Positions 33,094 through 45,460 of a stretch of DNA of 64,000 nucleotides are shown here, in pieces. The translations under genes and the position numbers were made by a program. The notes under the pieces were generated by a model. That model was not told the DNA's origin and did no database searches. It saw only the letters and a program-made list of their open reading frames with translations. Within the stretch, counting starts at the first letter, position 1. The number at the start of each line of letters is the position of its first letter. The DNA is from Leptasterias polaris (taxonomy: Eukaryota; Echinodermata; Asteroidea; Forcipulatida; Asteriidae): the NCBI GenBank assembly GCA_037783415.1, contig JAZGTN010000028.1, positions 1,817,001 to 1,881,000 of the forward strand, read 5' to 3'.

Positions 33094-33248
33094 CCCGGTT
33101 CATACTTCCTACGAATGTTGACGTCACAATATCGCAACGAATAATTCGGAAGAGTTGAGATATGCTCACTTCTGCGAAACATTCAAAGCGAAAAAACAGA
33201 GCTGTGACGTCAAAATTCGCTTTGCATTCGCAGGAAGTATGAACCGGG
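33094..33248. mobile_element. MITE, CCCGGTTCATACTTCCT family, copy 1
   Basis: Ends CCCGGTTCATACTTCCTNCGAAT and their inverse are present, with internal TGACGTCA (CRE-like) sites in both halves and CTTCTGCGAAACATTC. The second copy, 45129-45278, shares all blocks. Confidence 0.85.
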
Positions 33249-33611
33249 ATTTAGTGTGAAGACTTGTGCGCATGGGCTGATATGCATAGCAACCACGAAA
33301 GAAAGTGCAATCTAACTTGAGTGACATTGGCCTTGCATGTTGGTCATGTGAAATTTATAATACAATGTACATGCAAAATCATCTGTGAAAAGACCACATG
33401 TGTTCATATGTTGATACATGATCATGATTACATTGGCACAAGCCCAATTTTATTTAAGATTCAAAACTGTTTACAGTCACGCTTGGGAAAAAAACCCAGA
33501 ATGATGATAGGAAATTTCAGCTGCAGTGTTCCATACAACTTTTTCAAAAGTTTGACTTACTGGAACTCATTCTTAGCTAAAGCTGTAGGGCCCATATGCT
33601 AATTTGCTGTC

Positions 33612-33839
33612 TTTCTTTTTCGTTTCATAGGTTTGACTCTCCTGGAATACTGACACATATTGACAGAGACTCTTCAAATACATGATTAATAATACTAAGG
33701 CTTGACATCTTGACACATGTATCAACTGTTACAGTTCAGGTGGATGTAATGACAACGTTGCTCCACACATAGGTCTACAATTGCCTATCACAGTCAAAGG
33801 CCGCAAAGATTAAAGGCTGCACTTACTGACGCATCCATA
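33612..33839 (+). promoter_or_regulatory. Probable 5' UTR exon segment of Rab9
   Basis: A pyrimidine-rich tract followed by TTTCATAG/GT (about 33610-33632) looks like a splice acceptor. The following 207 bp up to the ATG contain no upstream in-frame start that extends the protein. This is inference from sequence only; the donor exon is not identified. Confidence 0.4.
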
Positions 33840-34463
33840 ATGGCCAACAGATCAGTTCTACTCAAAGTCGTTATCCTCGGTGACGGAGGGGTTGGGAAAA
33901 GTTCCCTCATGAACCGATTTATCAGCAACAATTTTGACAGTCATTCATTCCATACGATCGGAGTGGAATTCTTGAATAAAGACATCACCCTAGGAGCAGA
34001 GAACTACACAATCCAAATATGGGACACGGCGGGTCAGGAACGTTTCAAGAGTCTTAGGACGCCATTCTACAGAGGATCTGACTGTTGCATGTTGACCTTT
34101 GCCCTGGACGACTTGCAGAGCTTCCGCAACTTGAACATGTGGAAAAGGGAGTTTCTGTACTACGCTGACGTATCCGATGTGGACAACTTTCCCTTTGTTG
34201 TGCTCGGGAACAAGGTTGACGTTGATGAAGATGAGAGACAAGTCACGCAAGAGGCCGCCATGGAGTGGTGTGCGTCCAATGGGAATATACCATACTACGA
34301 GACCAGTGCAAAGACTGCCGTGCGGGTGGACGAGGCGTTTAAAGCCGGGGTACAGAGGGTTGTCGAACTGGATCGGAAACAGGACTTAAAAACATCGCCA
34401 ACCACAGATTCTATTGTCCTCAAAACAAAGCCTAGCAACAAGCCACAAAGTTCCTGTTGTTGA
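33840..34463 (+). CDS. RAB9: Rab9 small GTPase, complete single coding exon
   Basis: Rab9 directs recycling of mannose-6-phosphate receptors from late endosomes to the trans-Golgi. The 207-residue protein has the P loop GDGGVGKS (14-21), switch I/effector FHTIGVEF (37-44), DTAGQE (62-67), NKVD (124-127) and ETSAK (154-158). The C-terminal SSCC tail carries the two cysteines for geranylgeranylation. LLKVVILGDGGVGKSSLMNR, NLNMWKREFLYYADV and FPFVVLGNKVD are typical of Rab9 rather than Rab7. The length and lack of coding introns match vertebrate RAB9A/B. The ATG at 33840 gives the canonical N terminus. AATAAA at 34482-34487, only 19 bp after the stop, and another near 34551 are candidate polyadenylation signals. 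Neighbours are unrelated in function. Confidence 0.97.
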   Translation: MANRSVLLKVVILGDGGVGKSSLMNRFISNNFDSHSFHTIGVEFLNKDITLGAENYTIQIWDTAGQERFKSLRTPFYRGSDCCMLTFALDDLQSFRNLNMWKREFLYYADVSDVDNFPFVVLGNKVDVDEDERQVTQEAAMEWCASNGNIPYYETSAKTAVRVDEAFKAGVQRVVELDRKQDLKTSPTTDSIVLKTKPSNKPQSSCC

Positions 34464-34481
34464 CCAGCAGGGCATTATCAA

Positions 34482-34487
34482 AATAAA
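34482..34487 (+). terminator. Candidate Rab9 polyadenylation signal
   Basis: A canonical AATAAA lies 19 bp after the stop codon; a second AATAAA is near 34551. Confidence 0.5.
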
Positions 34488-36524
34488 CTCAAGGAAAATA
34501 TAGCTATTGCTTTTGCGATTTGCATGAAGTACAGTTGAGCCCACCGGTCTAAAATAAAAAATTGCCTTTGTGTACATGTACATCAGAATTGCTCTCACAT
34601 TAGAGAATTTCTTTATGTTTTAGAATTTCTCTAAAGTAAAAACGAAAGTGTCCATTGTGTCATCAAGCAAGACGGAGCATGAAGTTGTGGTAGGTGAAGA
34701 ACAGGTAGTAAAAGAAAAGAAATGATATTGAGTCAGCCGCTTGACGTCATCGCTATTATGATGTTAAATCTTGGTTACCCCATTTTGGGAGTCAGATGTG
34801 TTTTAGGTATCCTTCTGAAATAATGTTGAAGTTCAGAAAATGGTATTTAGCCCATAATTCATAATTGCTTTGAAATAAGCATTTAATTCAAGCAAAATCC
34901 ACAGCAAAATACAAACTGTTGGTCGTTGTTGTCACTGTCGTGTTTGTCGAAATTTCCACGGGCTGTTTGGATGGTGTTTGTAAAATGAAAACTAGAAGAT
35001 GGAAACGAATGTACATGTACTCTTCCAAAAAACAATTTTATGATTGATTGCGGCTTATTCCTTTGTGGATATGAAATGAAAAGTTTAAAACCTTTCAAGG
35101 AAATCTGCGGGGAAAATGTCTGGACTTAACTTTCCCAGTGCGAGCAATCATGATGTTCCTTCATTTACCCAAAGGATTTGTACTGTCAAAGTAGATTGGT
35201 GTGATTTGTTATTCAAACAGTGTCACTGTGTAATTGTTAGATCAAATCAAATAAGCGCTAAAACTAAAAGCATTTTTGTATTACGTTTTGTAATATAGTA
35301 CTATCTTGAACTCATTAGCATACCAACAAGCATGCTGTTTTAAAATTACTTTTTTTTTTTTTTTTTACGCTTCTGAGGGCCATGCCACATGAGGCAACTT
35401 CCAGGCAAACAGTTCCTGGCATTCTCAAAAAAGGAAGAACACTCACATTCCATTTTTTCCTCATAATTAATCCGGGGATTGTAAGGTACTGTTAGAAAGA
35501 TGCCTCTTTAGTCTTGTGAAAGTGTTCATTTTGACTTCCATTGAATGGGTTGCCCCCAAGCTGTCTGTAAAAATTGCCTTTAGTGTGAAATAGGTAATGA
35601 ACAACACGTGGCCAAGTTCGCGCAAGGACCAATGGTTAACTAGTGGTTTTTTAGTGGCGTGCGTAGAGCATGCGCATAGAAGTTGTAGTGCGAACGACTC
35701 TAGACATTTCATGTCAACGCGACCGGCAACTTAACCTACGTTCTCATTTTCTTATAACTGGTCCACTCTTCATTGATAACCAGCGATGCGACCATGCCCC
35801 GTAGGCTGGTTCCGAATAGTCGACTAGCGTAGTTCAACTATATTTGGCTAGACATAGTTTGGGCTAACTTCGTCAAACTATGGTCAACGATAGTCCTTGC
35901 ACAAACTTGGCGCCATTTAGTAAACAAGGCAATAATCGCAACTAATTTTTGAGTAGTAGTGGCGGTGTGGTTAACCTGGTAGTTGAGAAGAGGGAGTTGC
36001 GATTAGACATAGCAATCAATAGTCACGACTATCTGACTGCTGATAGTTGCACTAGTCACCCAGGCTTAGTGACAGGGAGCCCAAGGTGCGTTGACCAGGT
36101 GTCAAGCCTTGTATGAACAGCACATGATGCAACCAATATTAACATTCTCAGTTCTTTAGGTTGGGGAAGAATGGGCAGTACTTTTCTTTCCTTGTTTTTT
36201 ACTCTTTTTCAAAAAAAATTCTCAAAGAAGCTCAACCAAAAAACAAACGAAAACACAAAATTGTTTCTTTAGCCCAACTGATCATTCAAAAACCTGTAGA
36301 ATGTAAAATATTTTATCAATGATTTGAAAAGATAAAATAGTTTCCTGACCCACTGCATGTTTCATTAACCAATAACAAAGTCAAGACTACGACTTAAACT
36401 ACATTGTAATCAAATTTTCAAAAATGTTTAGTCTCAAATCATGTAAACACATAAATGCGATTCTGTGAGTCATTTGAAGTTATATTTTTAAATATCAAGT
36501 TATGAACCACCCTCGTACAAAGAT
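34488..36524. other. Intergenic, gene-free
   Basis: A half copy of the CATTTTGGGAGTCA MITE lies at about 34740-34830. An 18-T run is at about 35349. At about 35930-36010, AATAATCGCAACTA and GAGTTGCGATTA resemble ends of the TAGTTGCGAT family. Nothing coding is recognised. Confidence 0.45.
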
Positions 36525-36632
36525 ATTGCCAAAATAGGGAGACCACCAACATAGGGCTAGATAGCTCAGTTGGTTGAGTGCCGGCACGTTAATACGGAGG
36601 TTGTTGGTTCAAATCCTCTCCAGTCAATTGTT
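36525..36632 (+). mobile_element. tRNA-like repeat, single copy
   Basis: AAAATAGGGAGACCACCAACAT is followed by a tRNA-like body (GGCTAGATAGCTCAGTTGG, then GGTTCAAATCC). This is the same family as 22636-22883 with more substitutions. Confidence 0.7.
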
Positions 36633-37739
36633 CTTTGTTCACCCTAAATTAAGTTAATATTTTCCCTTGAATAAATGAGCATGTTGCAAAACAACCACAA
36701 TTATATCAGTTTCTCCTTGGTCAATGAACCTTCCTCAATGTGCACATATGCACTAATTTTATCCCTAGAATTTGTTTTGTTACGATCAACATAACCCTTT
36801 TCTTCCAGCATGTTACAGGAAACAAAACTTCTTTTTTGTTAGGCCTTATGAAGAAAAAAAATACCTGTCATGAAGTTCCCACGAGTGTGTTGTGAATTCG
36901 AAGGAAATAAAATACATGCGAGTCTCCATCTTCAATCCATTTTTCAGAACTGTTGAGCAACAGATCATTTTGTGTAAACTATGCTTTGTTAGGGACCTAC
37001 TTTTTTCTCTTTCTGTCTTTGAAGATAGGTTTTTTGAATTTCTATTGTGGTTTTGGGTTCCATGAACATACAATCATGTACATATTGTGAGTAATAGTAC
37101 ACGTATGCAATGTACATGTACCCATTTCCTGTTAGATAAAACTCAACCAAAACAGCAATATTTGTTTTCATTGTTTAGTTTGAAAGTGTGGATTCACTTG
37201 TGAAACCCAAGGCCAAACTGCAGAGGTGAAAGGCGGGAAAGAAACCACTGAGCCAACCTGAATGGGTTGATGTATTGACTTGAAAGAGACAAATTTTGGT
37301 CTAGTAAAAGACAAGTAGGAATGGTCATTGAAATATTTTCAGCAGAAAAGGCAGACACAATATTGGTCATACTTTTTAATAATTACTGATTAATAGTCAA
37401 ATTTTTGATTTGTTTTTGCCCTTAAAAAAATTAGTATGATTATTTTGAAAGGCCGTCAATTCCTTAACCATGTTGGTCGGCCCTTGCACTCAATACTCCT
37501 ACTTTTTTTATGAAGCATAAAATATTACAAAAGTGTGAAGTTTTATTACTTTTCCCATACATCTTTGCCAAGAGTTATATAATAGAATTAGAGGGCGTAC
37601 AAATCCATGGGACACGGCCCGACAAGTAAGCATGTTTTGCCAATAAAAAAATGGTGCTGACCCCAGACCCATCGTATAACACAGGTCACGCACCAGTTCC
37701 AATAGCCAACATCTTGTAAGTGGACATCTGTATATAATT
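36633..37739. other. Intergenic, gene-free
   Basis: No exon or clear repeat end is recognised. Confidence 0.4.
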
Positions 37740-37862
37740 TACCCATAGGGATTCGAACCCATGGTGGGCCAGCGCGGTTACGAGCGCTCCCTCTAGTTCT
37801 ATTAAATATAACTCTATGCCCTAGCCCTGGTAAGGGCACCAGTCTCCACCGCACTGCACTGG
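37740..37862 (-). mobile_element. tRNA-derived SINE fragment
   Basis: On the minus strand GAGCGCTCGTAACCGCGC and the consensus B box GGGTTCGAATCCC are correctly ordered for the 3' half of a tRNA-like head. The 5' portion is atypical. Confidence 0.4.
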
Positions 37863-38169
37863 CGGAGGGGTCTAACCTGGGTTATATACACCCATGAGTG
37901 ATACATCTTTTAAGCCATGTATACTCAGTAGGCCTATTTTCCTGAGCTACTTTCCTCTGCTTAACACTTGAACAGTAACACATGTCATTGTATGGGTAGA
38001 ACAAAAAGAATATTATTTACCCCCGATGCAAAGTTTAACAGCTATGTAACATTGTTCTCCCAATTGTGGGGCAAGGAAATTCACTTGCTTTCTCAATTCG
38101 CATACACATGTAATGTATCAGCCAAACAAAACAACAAATCACCATTTCATGTGTATTGTTTGTGACTTG

Positions 38170-38490
38170 TTCCAACTTGATGTGACCCAACATATACATG
38201 AAATAACAAACCTGTGAATGTTTAAGCTCAATCGATCTTCAGAGTCATGAGGCGGAAAACAGTGAAAAACACCATAATATGTTTGAACTTTTTTTCAAAC
38301 ATCGGATTTCATCCTGCAGGATAAAGACTATTGTTTTACTCATTTCCTTAAAACTATGGCATTTCAAGTAAAACTATTTCAAGGGAAGTTTTCCACCATG
38401 ATCATCTTTATACCATGTAAGTTATGTGCAAATCTATGAACGTTTATATTTTCAATCTTACCAATGTTTGTACACACCCTTTGAAGCAGC
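38170..38490 (-). repeat. Dispersed repeat (TGAAATGCTATAG family), copy
   Basis: This is the inverse of the block order in 40490-40820: GTGTACAAACATTGGTAAGAT, CATAGATTTGCACATAAC, TGGTATAAAGATGATCATGG, TTGAAATGCCATAG, and a terminal CATATATGTTGGGTCACATC. Confidence 0.6.
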
Positions 38491-40489
38491 TCTATGAAAT
38501 TATACCAAAAAGAAGGTAATTACATGCAAGTCTGCTCCTAATGAATTGACTCCATTTACTTGCAATTTCAAAATCTTTTTAGTTTTTAAATCACTTTAAG
38601 TGTGTTCCACACTGAATGTCATTTGAAACAAACGTCATGAATTGACAAAAATAGTATGTGACGCCCCATCAGGCCCAAAACAGCCACTACTAAGAACAAG
38701 AGTCAAGACGGGGACTCGATAAGGAACCTCGGAGCTTTAGTGCGCTTGACCACTTGGCAATGACAAGAAAGATTTGTCCAAAAGTTGGATGTTTGTGTAT
38801 TTATAAAGCTCCAGTAAGTTTGTACTCTGTGTAAGGCTAGGTTTTCTTCACAACTTTTTCATCAACCGAGAGAAACCATGATAGTACAAATATTATTTAT
38901 TTATTTATTTTTATTTTTTTTGTGGTTGACAAAAAAATTCCAGATGGTATTTATTTTCAAAAAAACAACTTAGTTTTTTGGTCAATCATGAAATCACTTA
39001 AAAGTTGAGCCGTTTCTGGGATTGGTTGTATTGGATTGATTCATCACGGCCTTTAGGTCCTTTGGCTGGTAAACAGTGTCCGCCATCTGTATCCACAAAC
39101 CACAATATTGGCCTTACCTCAAACCCTTAAAAACATGTGAATCCTGATAAATTATTAAAGCACTAATTTTTATACCAAGTATGGTTGTTTTTGGTAATGT
39201 AGTAATGTAATGTGTGATTGATTTGGTAATCTTTCAATATCAGGCAAAACGAGGGGATGGATTAAGAGGGTCTAATTGGAAAGTTTGCTTTTAAAAAGTA
39301 ATCAATTAACAAAATTACCACAGTTGTATCTTCTGTAAAAAGTGTTTAAAATGTAGTATGTCATGCTTTATAAAATGTAAATGCTTTGGTGCACCAGCCT
39401 ACTGGCCTGGAATTTCTGTCGAGTTTTGGAAAGTCTTTCTTAAATGTTTTGAAAGTGCATCAAGGTTAAGAGCAGGTCACAGAGGGCAATGACCTCTGTG
39501 GTATTTGTGAAATTCCAGGCTTGTAATGTACATGTACATGTAATTGATCATGTAATGTCAGTGTATACAATAAAATGAAATTGCAATACAGCATGTAATG
39601 GTCCTTGGCATCAATTGCGACTTGTTTTTTATTGCAAATCAATTTTAAATGTTGATAAAGTTCACACACTTAAGAGAGAACCACCTTCCACTCCAGCAAC
39701 TCAACCAAAGTCACCCACTGCCATTAAATATCCTTAACAAGATTTAAAGAGAAAATACATAAAGGGTCACATCTCTCCGAACTTGCAACCCCCCCCCCCC
39801 CCCACACAACCAAAAACACAAAACCCCTGTCTAAAACTAAGGCCCCCCCCCCACAGAAAAAAGTTAAACATCGCTCCCCAAAACAGCCATCTTCAGAGCT
39901 ATTAATTGGCTTTCCATAGAAACAGAACAGGTCCTAGTTTGTAAACTTGCTTAACAGTAAGCTTACTTGTTAAGCAAAATTCAGTATGGGACCTGCCACA
40001 TCCGATCGCACTAAATTGTTCGGCCCAGCAATTTAATTCAGATAAGTCATTTAATGAAGGCAATAGCAGCGTTTCAGACACGCCTAATTCAAAAGATTGG
40101 TAGCGGTATCAAAAAGGAACACTGTATTTTTTCCTACAGACATAAATCCCATACTTTTAACCTTTAAAAAGGTCTTAATATAAATTCTGCAAAATAAACC
40201 AGTCAGTGATTCAGTTGGGGTTAAGATGGTCAAGAGTCTGCAACTTGTTTGACATTTAAAATGTGGTCATTGGAATCGGTCTGTCAATAATTAACATGAA
40301 CAAAAAACACTACAAGCAATTTTAAAGAACAGCTAAAATTTATCAATGAAATCTGTCTACCTACCCCCCCCACCCCCCACTGAACCCTGCAGTATAGATT
40401 ATTAAGAGACTCCAGTCCAGAAATTACATCTTTATGAGCCTCACATGATTGGTTTTTACAGTTAAATTGATTGATTTTTGTTTAAAGTG
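38491..40489. other. Intergenic, gene-free
   Basis: Poly-C runs lie at about 39789-39803 and 39842-39852. A TACATGTACATGTA run is near 39525-39541. No exon is recognised. Confidence 0.45.
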
Positions 40490-40830
40490 TGTGTGTACAA
40501 CATTGGTAAGACTGTAAGTAAAGACCTAAATATTCACAGATTTGTACACAACTTGTGGTATAAAGATGGTTATGGTGGGAAATCACCCATGAAATATTTT
40601 GGCATGAAATGCTATAGATTTTGGGAAATGAACAAAAACTATTACCGGTAGTTTTGATTAAAAACCTGACGTTTTGTAAACTGTGAAAAATTTACGATGG
40701 GGTTTTTCACTATTTTCTGTCGACTCCGATGACTGGTTGAGCTTCACAAGTTTTTCATGTACATGTTGGGTCACAGAAAGTGCAGATACTGTTCTTTGCC
40801 AATAATAAATGTTGGGTATGTGCTTTAAGG
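40490..40830 (+). repeat. Dispersed repeat (TGAAATGCTATAG family), reference copy
   Basis: The ordered blocks are GTACAACATTGGTAAGACTG, AATATTCACAGATTTGTACAC, GGTATAAAGATGGTTATGG, GCATGAAATGCTATAG, GGTTGAGCTTCACAAG, then CATGTTGGGTCACAGAAAGTG. The last module is shared with 46835-46910. Other copies are at 22970, 38170 and 60735. Confidence 0.6.
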
Positions 40831-41100
40831 TATAGTTCCTGATCCATATATGCCATCTTTATGGTAAACTAATTGTTCTACACAGCCAAGGCAGGGTTTG
40901 CACAATGACCATTTGATTAGCTCAAAAACTTGTATTGGGTAGTATAGGCATGATCGACCACTAGGTCTTCTCGACAAATGGTCCTTGTGCGAAGTGGTTC
41001 ACCGAGCAATCGTGCAAAGATTGAAAAAACTACCACATGCCACACCGTTGTATTTCTGCATAACGCAAAGTTGTGCACTCAAACAAAGATTTACACTTGC

Positions 41101-41285
41101 TTGTAAAGATGGCTGACTCTAAGTGGGAATTGTTTATCGATACAATTCACCCGACATCATCACCAGAATAAATCTTGGTTGTGCTATTTTGAGAGTCAGT
41201 TGCTTACCATACCTTTACATGCAATTTGACTCTCAAAATGGCCGACAGTAGCCGCATGTGTCATCAGTACAGAGAGTCAATTGTA
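41101..41285. mobile_element. MITE, CATTTTGGGAGTCA family
   Basis: GTGCTATTTTGAGAGTCAG and TTGACTCTCAAAATGGCC are close inverted repeats around a short centre with CTTACCATACCTTTACATG. The wider flank (ACCCGAYRTCATCA, then GCCGCATGTGTCATCAGTAC) matches 57776-57935. Confidence 0.6.
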
Positions 41286-42939
41286 CATTCTGGAGATTAG
41301 CAATCATGAGATATTGAGTGTGTGTGAACATGAATCACCGATATCGCCATTCATGACCTGGATTTGTTTTAACTTTGCATTTTATGGTAATGGAAGTTTA
41401 TTCACAGTCCTGGAGTCAGTCACTGTTACTATTGATTTCTGCTTTGGATGGGTAATGCCAACTGGGCATCTAAGTCCTTGAGTCAAGATAGTCAATGTTA
41501 ATAAAAGAACTGGAACATTTGAAGTGGTGGAGTAGGTGAGCGTGTCTACCCGTGGACTCAGACTTTAGCCATAGGGATCTGGGTGGTGGGACAGACCAAG
41601 GATGTCCTCGGTTCGCTACTGTGCTCAAAACCAAAGGGGAAGTCGCTTTTAAAAAAAGAAATCAGTCAAAACAATGAACGGACACACAGCTCTGAAGTCC
41701 TTGATTTACCGGGTTAAGCACTATGAGTGTTCAGGCTGATGTTTTGGGTTTCAAAGAACATGAACTAGGTCTTACCCATTCTGCCACATGTATTTGCACA
41801 GTTCAGGGAATAGAGCAGGGACCAGCCTCTTGCTCAATGTTCAGAGGTAATGTTGTGCAAAACGAACACGACAACAAAATTAAAGAGCTGGTGGAGTAGT
41901 GTTTTGGGGTTTTAAAGAGCAAGCACAAGATGTAACCTCTCCTCGTGTATTTTTATGGATCAAAGATGTGTTTGGGCAAACATTCAAAATCATGAAAAAC
42001 TATGAACTGGAACACTGTGACATGGAGGTGACTGGTCTAGGCATGCAAGCTTTAGCTGCACGACAGATTTTCCCCTTTCCCTTTAATTTTCCTGTGGCGT
42101 TTCGTTTGGCCTAGCGTTCAAGGTTTGGACACAATGCTCTTTGTTAATTGCTTCACTTCACTTCTTTCAAGTAATCTTGAACCAAGGAGATTTTAAGAAA
42201 ATCCTTAAAATCAGAAAAAACTGAGAAATCACATGCTCGGAATTGACTTTTGCACCACATTTTTCATTATTACTTGAATACTGTATAATTGAATAAAAAA
42301 ATTAATAATAATAAACTCAGGTAAACCAAAACAAATCGCTACAAATCAAATATGAAATGTTGATTTTACACCTAGCATGGGACAAGACTTGCTAGTTATG
42401 AAAATTCCAGAAAATGGCTTGCTGGCCTGGGTTCCCCCTTGTTGTAGACCCTGAACATCCCAGATGTTACAAATCAGGAGGTTTAGTTTATGGTTTATGG
42501 TAAATTTATAAACATTCAAAAATTTGCAGTCAAATTGAATTAAAAAAATTACTATTCATAAATACCCCCAAGAATACCCCAGACAGTTTCGCTATTCCTA
42601 TTGGTGGAGAGCACGTCACGTGGGTGTGTTTAAACGACGGCTGATAAAGACATAGCTGGAGCTGTTTAAGACCGGCTGGCTTCGCGTGTTGGGCGCGCAA
42701 GCTCATTTACGCCAATTTACTTTCGCGGAACGCAATACATAGCTATTAGTACCCGCGTGTAATCTTTTTGTACACGCGCATACACACAACCCAACACGCA
42801 CAAAACAGAATTTTACAAAAGTTTTTGAAAATGTACAAACTTCGAAGATTCGCAAAACAAACAGATTGTCACAGATTGTCTTTTTTACCACCGATTTTCC
42901 TTATTCTTTCACTTTTTAACAAAAGGGCATTTATGAATG
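41286..42939. other. Intergenic, gene-free
   Basis: Short ORFs here have no recognisable domains. A segment at about 41540-41640 has tRNA-like traits (GGTTCGCTACTG) but no full head. Confidence 0.4.
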
Positions 42940-43082
42940 GGAATAAAAGAGTAGTGACTCATTCTTAAACGGCCGTTTAAAACCGTGCGATAAAGGCCCT
43001 TCGGCTCTGGCCTTTATCGCACGGCCACGACCCTGCCGGTTTTAAACGGACGTTTAAGAACTCGTCGCCACTCTTTTATTCC
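42940..43082. mobile_element. Palindromic MITE, GGAATAAAAGAGTRGYGAC
   Basis: Arms begin GGAATAAAAGAGTAGTGAC and continue TTCTTAAACGGCCGTTTAAA and ACCG, mirrored on the right. A nested inner hairpin GTGCGATAAAGGCC / GGCCTTTATCGCAC surrounds CTTCGGCTCT. Confidence 0.85.
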
Positions 43083-43850
43083 ATTATTTAAAAATAACAT
43101 TAAAATTAAACAAACTTTAAGAAAAGAGGAAGATTAAGTATTTAAATCAAATTTGCATCACAAAAGGGTAAAAGTGGCCCGTGGGCATCAAAAATTTGAT
43201 TTTACAAATTCAACTGGAAATGCTACTACTCCAGGTTTACTGACTCTGCATCATCACCAGAAATACTACATGTTAATCATTTCTCTCTCCCTTTGGTGAT
43301 TGCTTTAGTTCTTTCAATATAATCTGAAGGCTGGAGGTGGTTTTGAGAAAATCCTAGGATACAAACTAAATGAAATAAAATAAATAAAAAAACACCACAC
43401 TATAACATTAGATTGCAGCATAGTTTTATTTCAAGATAATCACACTGATGCTGAAATGCAATATTGACCACAATAGCAAATTTCCTTACATTACAATATC
43501 TTATTTTGACTTCCTATAATGTGTTTTCTTGTATCAATGGCCAATAGATAATAACAACAATGAAAAAACCAGTTCCTTTTACTTGTTTTGCATCACGTAA
43601 ACTTGTCAACATTACTGCAAATTTTGCCTGTTTGTACATTCACAAGAAAAACATACCAGAAACCAATCTGTGAAAGTGAAATTAAAAATTCAGATTCGTC
43701 AAATTCCATTTCCTTATTAAATAAAGTGAAGGTAAACATTAATAATGGAAAATGTTATTCTGTCAATGACTAGTTTTATTAACGCTCAGTGGTCTAGAAC
43801 TTCAAAAATAGTGCTTATATCACATATTGGTGGTTGACGGTAAAAACCAA
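43083..43850. other. Intergenic, gene-free
   Basis: AT-rich, with no exon recognised. Confidence 0.4.
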
Positions 43851-44041
43851 GGCCAAATTTTATAGAGCTACTTCAGCACAAAAAGTGGCTAAACACAACG
43901 AAAAATATGCTGATCAGAATAAGGGAACCATCCAAAATACCATCTCACATGTACCATCTGTAACTGGTATCCTGCTCATTTTTGCTCAGCAGAAAAATAG
44001 TTGAGCAAACTTTCTGCTGAAGCAACTCCATGAAATTGGGC
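43851..44041. mobile_element. MITE, GGCCCAATTTCAT family, copy 2 (191 bp)
   Basis: GGCCAAATTTTATAGAGCTACTTCAGCAC is mirrored by TGCTGAAGCAACTCCATGAAATTGGGC (in pieces over 43851-43879 and 44015-44041). Confidence 0.75.
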
Positions 44042-44141
44042 TGTGCAAAATAAACTCTTGGTTTCAACCACAAGAGGGGATAGTTGGGGTTATAACGTAA
44101 TTTGTCACCATTGAAACTACCAGATGTACTTCATTGGTGGT

Positions 44142-44160
44142 TTTTTTTTTTTTTTTTTTT
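44142..44160. repeat. Poly-T tract
   Basis: An uninterrupted run of about 19 T. Confidence 0.8.
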
Positions 44161-44509
44161 GACAAATAGAACAAATCAATTTCGAATAAATGTAAAAATT
44201 CATTAAATTAGGAGACCCTGTGTTTTCAGGGATGTTGTACACACTGTTCTTATTTCAATTGCAGCAATCAAACTGCAATCAAAACTACTTAGACACACAG
44301 TGTTTTATCACACACACAGAAGTTTTTTTCTGGAGGATTGTTACTGGTATGAACTTTATAATTGGAGAACTTTCAGAGAGAAACTATTTAAATCTTTACC
44401 CAATGATTACCAATCCAGAACCAAAGTATAATTCTTGGTTTTCCCAGCCTATTTCACTTTTAGGCACTCACATTAAAGCGATTTTTTCCTCTTAAGTTAA
44501 GTTGAAACC

Positions 44510-44701
44510 GTCATTCAGTTTCACTTTGAGAAAATGCAAATTTGTATTCAATATTCATAGTAGGCACAGCGAGACATTTCTGCAAAAAGCTTCTGCGAAT
44601 TTGAATGCTGTTTGAGTGGATTGTTAAATTGAAATGTTATCTATTTAATCGCATGACGCAAAAGAAAACAATTGCTTGGACATTAAGTGAAACTGAATGA
44701 C
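44510..44701. mobile_element. 192-bp MITE with perfect 17-bp TIR
   Basis: GTCATTCAGTTTCACTT at 44510-44526 and AAGTGAAACTGAATGAC at 44685-44701 are exact inverted repeats. The interior is non-coding and no clear target duplication is seen. Confidence 0.75.
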
Positions 44702-45128
44702 TGTTTTGAGGAGCTTTCAATTTCGATTGAAATGGAATATAGTAACCTTCAAGTTGGCTGTTTATTTGACCCCCAAAATGACCAGGAAAACCTATATTAA
44801 GTTATATCTATAACTTGTGTGTGAAAGAAAAAATAAAGCTCTTGCTTGTTTTAAAAATAAAAACAATTTTTACACACCATTTCCCAGAATGACTGGTGTA
44901 CCAACACTTATCAAGTATAATTCTAAACACATTTTTTTTCCACAGCAGTTTGATAGACACTAAGGGCAATAACTCTTCATTACACAGCAACTATTGACCC
45001 AACTTATTTGACGTCACAGTCTCTTGGTTATGCCAGTTTGGAAGTCAGATTACCCTTGGTATCAATTTAAATTGTGCGCCCATGTGATGAGACAGGGAGG
45101 TCTACTGTCTGCCAATGGGGGAGTGAAG

Positions 45129-45278
45129 CCCGGTTCATACTTCCTGCGAATGCGAATCAAATTTTGACGTCACAGGGCTGTTTTCGCTGCGAATGTTTCG
45201 CAGGAGTTGAGTCAACTCTTCCGAATTTGTGACGTCAAAATTTGTATCGCATTCGAATTCGCAGGAAGTATGAACCGG
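45129..45278. mobile_element. MITE, CCCGGTTCATACTTCCT family, copy 2
   Basis: The ends are CCCGGTTCATACTTCCTGCG and the inverse. The arms carry GACGTCACAG and GTGACGTCAAAATTTG. It abuts a LINE relict on its right. Confidence 0.85.
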
Positions 45279-45283
45279 CTTGA

Positions 45284-45460
45284 GTCGTGGCAGAGGTCGC
45301 CCCAAACTGCGCTGCTGGGTAGACAATGTGAAGGAGATTAGAGGCAGAAGTGTTGGGGAGCTGAGAACAGCGGCAACAGCGACCTCAGTAATGCAAATGC
45401 TGCCCACGGATGCAAGTCTATGCAATGTGCAATGCATGATGAGATGCGAATTATAATAAC
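45284..45460 (+). mobile_element. LINE relict (reverse transcriptase C-terminal tail)
   Basis: The frame GRGRPKLRCWVDNVKEIRG, then RSVGELRTAA, is the familiar GRP-RWxDNxKE tail at the C terminus of many LINE reverse transcriptase proteins (often mis-annotated as craniofacial development protein 2). Only about 55 codons remain, followed by TGA-rich sequence. Confidence 0.7.

Noticed and set aside
35755..36065. Possible element bounded by GGCTGG/CCAGGC with ACTAG words
   Set aside because: The arms do not pair well enough to define ends. Only the short TTGCGATTA matches to the TAGTTGCGAT family are kept.
45135..45437. 100-codon minus-strand ORF as a gene
   Set aside because: It is the antisense of a LINE tail plus a MITE arm; the plus-strand frame explains the sequence.
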